Assembly (NCBI GenBank): GCA_018335925.1
Contig: JAGXRF010000098.1
Coordinates: forward strand, 1 to 52,933
From: Flavobacteriales bacterium
Lineage (GTDB): Bacteria; Bacteroidota; Bacteroidia; Flavobacteriales; Flavobacteriaceae
Direction of reading: 5' to 3'
DNA length: 52,933 nucleotides
Positions within the stretch are counted from its first letter, which is position 1; every line of letters begins with the position of its first letter. Position numbers and translations under genes: made by a program. The notes beneath the pieces are model-generated. The model was not told the DNA's origin. It ran no database searches and saw nothing but the letters and a program-made list of their open reading frames with translations. Below, in pieces: positions 50,801-52,933 of the stretch.

Positions 50801-51797
50801 TAAATTTTAACTCAAGACTTTCTACATCATATTTTCGAAACATTTGTTCCGAGTTTGGCAAAAGCTTTTGCTGAAATGCAATTACTTCTTTATTTGTTAT
50901 CACAAGATGATCTGCAAAATCATCCAAAAAATGATTAGAAATCTGTAGATTGCATTTAAAGATTATAGGCTTTAAGAACTTATCGTACAATACAAATTGA
51001 TAAAAATTTTCATTTTTAAAAAAGCTCAATTTTGGATTGAAATACGAATCAACTTTTAAAGAAATCGTTGCCTTTTTATTAGATGTATCATCTTGATCGT
51101 TGTAATAATGTATTTGATTATTTAATTGATAAAAAACCAAAAAATTCCACTTGGTTTGAAAAGAATTATAAAAAACAAACTCTATTTTTTCTCCTGCTTT
51201 AAAAGAAATATCTTTTAATTTTTCATTGGTTTTACAATCGTACACTACCAAATTTTGTCCGGAATAGGTGTTTCCGGTTACCAATGCTACTTGCTCTAAA
51301 TTATCCGAAAAAGCAATGTTGGTGAAATTGGTAAAATAAGTAAATTCATAAACTAACTTTAATCGTTGGTTTAATACACTAATAATATAGTTGTTGTTTG
51401 CTTTGTCAAACTTTTTAAAAATATAATAACTTCCTGATGAAATAATTTCAGCATCAGAAGCTACTTTTATGACTTCTTTTTTGGTTGGCAATTCGTATCC
51501 ATACAAAGTGTCTAGCCTCTTGTAAAATAAGATGGAATCATTTTTAGCCAAAAAGATATTTGGAATAAATCCTTTGGCTTTTTCAAATAAAATTGGCTGT
51601 TTTAAATCGGAGACGTTACGTTCTAAAATTTTACCTGAAACATCTACAGTGTAAAGTTTTTTAGATTGAACTCCATAAATACTTCCTATCAAATCTTGTA
51701 AATGAGATTCTTTTGCTGTAATTTTAAAATCGGCTGTTTCTTGAGCAAAGAAAAATTGCAAAAATCCTAACCAAACAAAAACAGCAATAATTCTCAT
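47847..51797 (-). CDS. Very large exported caspase-like protein with propeller regions; caspase domain interrupted by an insertion
   Basis: This 1316-residue protein has a signal peptide (MRIIAVFVWLGFLQFFFAQ) and about 700 residues of WD40/propeller-like beta repeats. The caspase fold begins at LHVLAIGVSDYLQNEFSLTFADKDAMDMVKTF (residue ~735), breaks off after FGKKVQLLKND (~785), and resumes at FIINEKATKKRVEQVLKDF (~1090). Catalytic His1127 is in VIVFLAGHGVLD and Cys1177 in LLLMDTCHSG. The roughly 300 inserted residues contain more propeller-like strands (WMEVSYQKIRLFDFTQKKYKTIS, WALIFVDNQNK, YLLLTNT). The insertion could gate the protease. It is translated 3 bases after the lipoprotein gene; its 3' end converges on the small Cys protein. 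Confidence 0.88.
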   Translation of the reverse strand: MRIIAVFVWLGFLQFFFAQETADFKITAKESHLQDLIGSIYGVQSKKLYTVDVSGKILERNVSDLKQPILFEKAKGFIPNIFLAKNDSILFYKRLDTLYGYELPTKKEVIKVASDAEIISSGSYYIFKKFDKANNNYIISVLNQRLKLVYEFTYFTNFTNIAFSDNLEQVALVTGNTYSGQNLVVYDCKTNEKLKDISFKAGEKIEFVFYNSFQTKWNFLVFYQLNNQIHYYNDQDDTSNKKATISLKVDSYFNPKLSFFKNENFYQFVLYDKFLKPIIFKCNLQISNHFLDDFADHLVITNKEVIAFQQKLLPNSEQMFRKYDVESLELKFNEETDRNQKPVYQAKFLKDDSWLVKENFAFNPSVFKYFEKGTFYNRFFQQSFSEYLESKHSIEFPTIKFEENLTGKVILEARKKGNQNDYFYFEYDLIADKLISVEELNGIKGTILDYVSNKRIFLVQAGNKLMVVSNQATKTIQGSFKGVRLSLNGSYIALINEQNQLQILDIFQDYKVFHSENLIEAEFQIIPVDQSSFLLNSQNLKEPVNQCRQKINFFLIDNGQLTKQENPCIYATSVASSNEHFAAVFNHSILVNHQQKSFQSLDKKIMYLSSNQSGDRLLVTYEDNYVDILDGNTLQKIGVMFHPNQNTHAFVQGKNFFTNGEMSNYFDVFVQNNMVNWKIVPNSFQNPLAVLQMFGTPNQAYQEALQKAISLKSNVNEVKVYTNIETKTDTEGQNLHVLAIGVSDYLQNEFSLTFADKDAMDMVKTFGILSPQDQAYYFDTFFGKKVQLLKNDKVTQSIPVYYERYESPGDFFPIAIEGYDWMEVSYQKIRLFDFTQKKYKTISHPFERSSIIDSNWKVAKNKNGIYFVQNEQIKMIDLVKNETKSLTVAKELFTDYAQNVNENLWVKSTLNGKDWALIFVDNQNKVQKRLSVDVSKISISLDKDQNHPCTFGCLTTIHQVSSDGSLVLFSLNYKDFFFLWDVNSNQFYPITLEVADKNGEFSFSADEKYLLLTNTVDALTNVLVFNLKGKLEQKFTFPEKKYSLQLVNYNKNGLQSITIEEPLLEENVLFVDNEKKIAEKKTASFDQVFTTFIINEKATKKRVEQVLKDFTKNIKSEDQVIVFLAGHGVLDTKQQYYFAPHDMDFLNVTKNGISYEFIINSLNNIASKNKLLLMDTCHSGNVYDEVTGSNAENQRGSKVKTSNKQTTFKVGDIVKTLYNSNTSNNNLTIISASVGSDVALEHPEIGNGAFTYSFISQIKEALQTSSFSMSELNWDRKVELTKEFIDEVFKQVGSITNNKQTPDIREINPNAKLKVW

Positions 51798-51800
51798 TTT

Positions 51801-52697
51801 TTAATCCAACATCTTCTCTAAAGCCGATGTTCCCCCATCAATGATCGACTTTTTGTTTTCGTTTAACAAACTCGGAATTTTGTTTACGTATTTACTTTTG
51901 CTTCCTTCATATTCTTTTAATTCAACCGTTACTAGCAACACCCCGAATTTATTGGCTTTATCTTGGTCAGAAAATGCCGGAATATCGTAATACCAAGGCG
52001 ATTCAATTGGTTTTTTTATTTGGTTTTCAGAACCATATTTTAATTTTTTAAAGTCGTAATTCTGCTCTATCAAAACTTTTTGTTGTGGTGCACCATCAGC
52101 ACCTCTCCACTGCCCTTCTATTTTTATACTTACCAATGCATTCAAATCTACATCGGAATATACTTTGGTTTTAGAAAAAAAGACGTACAACTCAGAAAAT
52201 TTCAATCTAGAAACTCCTGGATTTTCTTGGTCACTTTCAATTTCTATCACAGCATGAAAATTCAGAAGGTCTTTTTTATCCTCTCTAATTACATCTTTTA
52301 AAACAAAAGAAGTTCCTCTACTTGTATTATTAGGGGTAAGCTCTTGAATAAGAACTTCTTTAATTTTTTGTTCCTCTTCTTTCTTAACCGGCTTGGAGTA
52401 TTTTTTTATATGAATTTGGCCATAAGTTTTTTCTACATAACCTAAATCGGTATTGTAATAATCGTTAATAGAAATACTCTGTCGGTAAGAACTACTTAAC
52501 GAAGCGGTTGATTTATCTGCCAAATATTTTGCTCCAGCAAACAAACCTTGTAATGCAGCACTTGCCAAACCTCTTGTTTTAGGCTGCTTTAATTCTACTA
52601 CAAATTCTTCTTCCGATTGGATGTTAGACCGTTGATGGGTGGAACAGGAAACACTTAATAAAATTAAAATAGCTAATAAACTATACCCGTTGTGCAT
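51801..52697 (-). CDS. Lipoprotein partner of the large caspase-like protein, unknown family
   Basis: This 298-residue protein has a lipobox (LLSVSC) after a short hydrophobic stretch (YSLLAILILL). A TRG (KQPKTRGLASAALQGLF) sits near the N terminus and an SRG (NNTSRGTSF) in the middle. The body is beta-rich (DLLNFHAVIEIESDQ, FSELYVFFSKTKVYSDVDLNALVSIKIEGQWRG). I recognise no family. The MHNGY start is unusual for a lipoprotein, but a stop codon immediately precedes the ATG, so no longer frame exists. It is the first gene of the minus-strand operon, and the insertion sequence begins within about 20-80 bases upstream, where its promoter would be. Confidence 0.82.
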   Translation of the reverse strand: MHNGYSLLAILILLSVSCSTHQRSNIQSEEEFVVELKQPKTRGLASAALQGLFAGAKYLADKSTASLSSSYRQSISINDYYNTDLGYVEKTYGQIHIKKYSKPVKKEEEQKIKEVLIQELTPNNTSRGTSFVLKDVIREDKKDLLNFHAVIEIESDQENPGVSRLKFSELYVFFSKTKVYSDVDLNALVSIKIEGQWRGADGAPQQKVLIEQNYDFKKLKYGSENQIKKPIESPWYYDIPAFSDQDKANKFGVLLVTVELKEYEGSKSKYVNKIPSLLNENKKSIIDGGTSALEKMLD

Positions 52698-52713
52698 TTA
52701 GAAAAAAATGAAA

Positions 52714-52785
52714 AAGTTGCTCAGTGAATCATAAATAATTCGTATATTTAATTGATTACCAAGTCATTAAATATATGAGCAACTT
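52714..52785. repeat. 10-bp inverted repeat spanning the transposase start
   Basis: AAGTTGCTCA at 52714-52723 and TGAGCAACTT at 52776-52785 are perfect reverse complements separated by 52 bases. The second arm contains the last two bases of the ATG and the following codons. Confidence 0.75.
52717..52750 (+). promoter_or_regulatory. Candidate transposase promoter: TTG-N23-TATATTTA
   Basis: TTG at 52717-52719 and TATATTTA (one mismatch to TAnnTTTG) at 52743-52750. Transcription would start near 52757, between the arms of the inverted repeat. Confidence 0.4.
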
Positions 52786-52933
52786 CATTCAAAACTATGA
52801 AATTATTTTGAAACATCTACAATCATTGAATGTTTCTATTGATGCGTTTCAACAAATCCGCAAACCAAAGCTAGGAAATCTAGAACTAATTGCGATGAAT
52901 ATTACAGCTGAATATATGGGAATATGCTCTGAA
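52775..52933 (+). CDS. IS982 family transposase, N-terminal fragment (3' partial)
   Basis: 53 codons are visible before the window ends: MSNFIQNYEIILKHLQSLNV, QQIRKPKLGNLELIAMNITAEYMGICSE. The KPKL-L-LIA-N-TAEYM pattern is the well-conserved N terminus of IS982-family transposases, a DDE enzyme group. It is divergent from the lipoprotein/caspase operon. Whether the element is intact cannot be seen. The start codon lies within an inverted repeat that could block translation of read-through transcripts. Confidence 0.88.
   Translation, partial: MSNFIQNYEIILKHLQSLNVSIDAFQQIRKPKLGNLELIAMNITAEYMGICSE

Larger units (their letters stand above)
52700..52933 (+). mobile_element. 5' end of an IS982-family insertion sequence (continues beyond the window)
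   Basis: The transposase frame starting at 52775 identifies the family. The exact left boundary is not determinable because the right end and its inverted repeat lie outside the window; 52700 is a rough placement. Confidence 0.6.

Overview
The window looks like a chromosomal segment from a low-G+C member of the Bacteroidota, most likely class Flavobacteriia. The evidence is a type IX secretion (T9SS) type-B sorting domain followed by a PorP/SprF gene, an LpxC-FabZ fusion, a long-form GAPDH, repeated TAnnTTTG promoter boxes (several with an upstream TTG at 18-23 bp), and tRNA genes without encoded CCA. No rRNA or CRISPR array is present and no gap between genes exceeds 300 bases. I cannot name the species.

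Layout. 1-4353: the 3' end of a giant surface adhesin exported by T9SS, with its SprF-like and OmpA-like partners. 4494-13134: fatty-acid degradation, with an acyl-CoA ligase, a small membrane protein and a MarR-led fadN-fadA-(four-helix gene)-fadE operon. The MarR gene has two palindromic operator candidates and a 5' hairpin. 13294-17526: small housekeeping genes: DUF3817, guanine deaminase, NAD(P)HX repair, and the compact run idi / PTPS-like / bcp. 17591-20516: tRNA-Thr followed by a very AT-rich accessory segment (XRE regulator, divergent unknown lipoprotein, small outer-membrane-like protein) bounded by two nearly identical terminator sequences. 20566-33510 (mostly minus strand): gap, AbgT-type transporter, a plus-strand glycosyltransferase, two small conserved genes, sucD, and a lipid A block (lpxD, lpxC-fabZ, lpxA, then efp and a second lpxD-like gene), an HD hydrolase and an SRAP protein. 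33639-43407: acyl-CoA carboxylase beta subunit, the fabG / VWA / SPFH group, a surface FKBP lipoprotein, S4 protein, TPMT-like methyltransferase, phosphoribosyltransferase and shikimate kinase. 43556-43750: tRNA-Lys and tRNA-Leu. 43911-52697: two exported caspase-like modules facing each other. 52700-end: the start of an IS982-family insertion sequence.

The most unusual part is the caspase locus. A strong promoter drives a secreted coiled-coil/barrel protein and a 653-residue caspase-like protease. Converging on it is an operon of a lipoprotein and a 1316-residue caspase-like protein whose protease domain appears interrupted by about 300 propeller-like residues. The three smaller proteins contain nine Ser/Thr-Arg-Gly tripeptides, which could be cleavage sites for an arginine-specific caspase homologue. 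An insertion sequence abuts the promoter side of the second operon. Other points of interest are the tRNA-Thr-adjacent segment, the palindromic shared stop of guaD and nnr, the MarR operators and hairpin, a heptamer tandem repeat upstream of efp, and a hairpin over the IS982 transposase start.

All functions are inferred by reading motifs and translations; no database search was possible.
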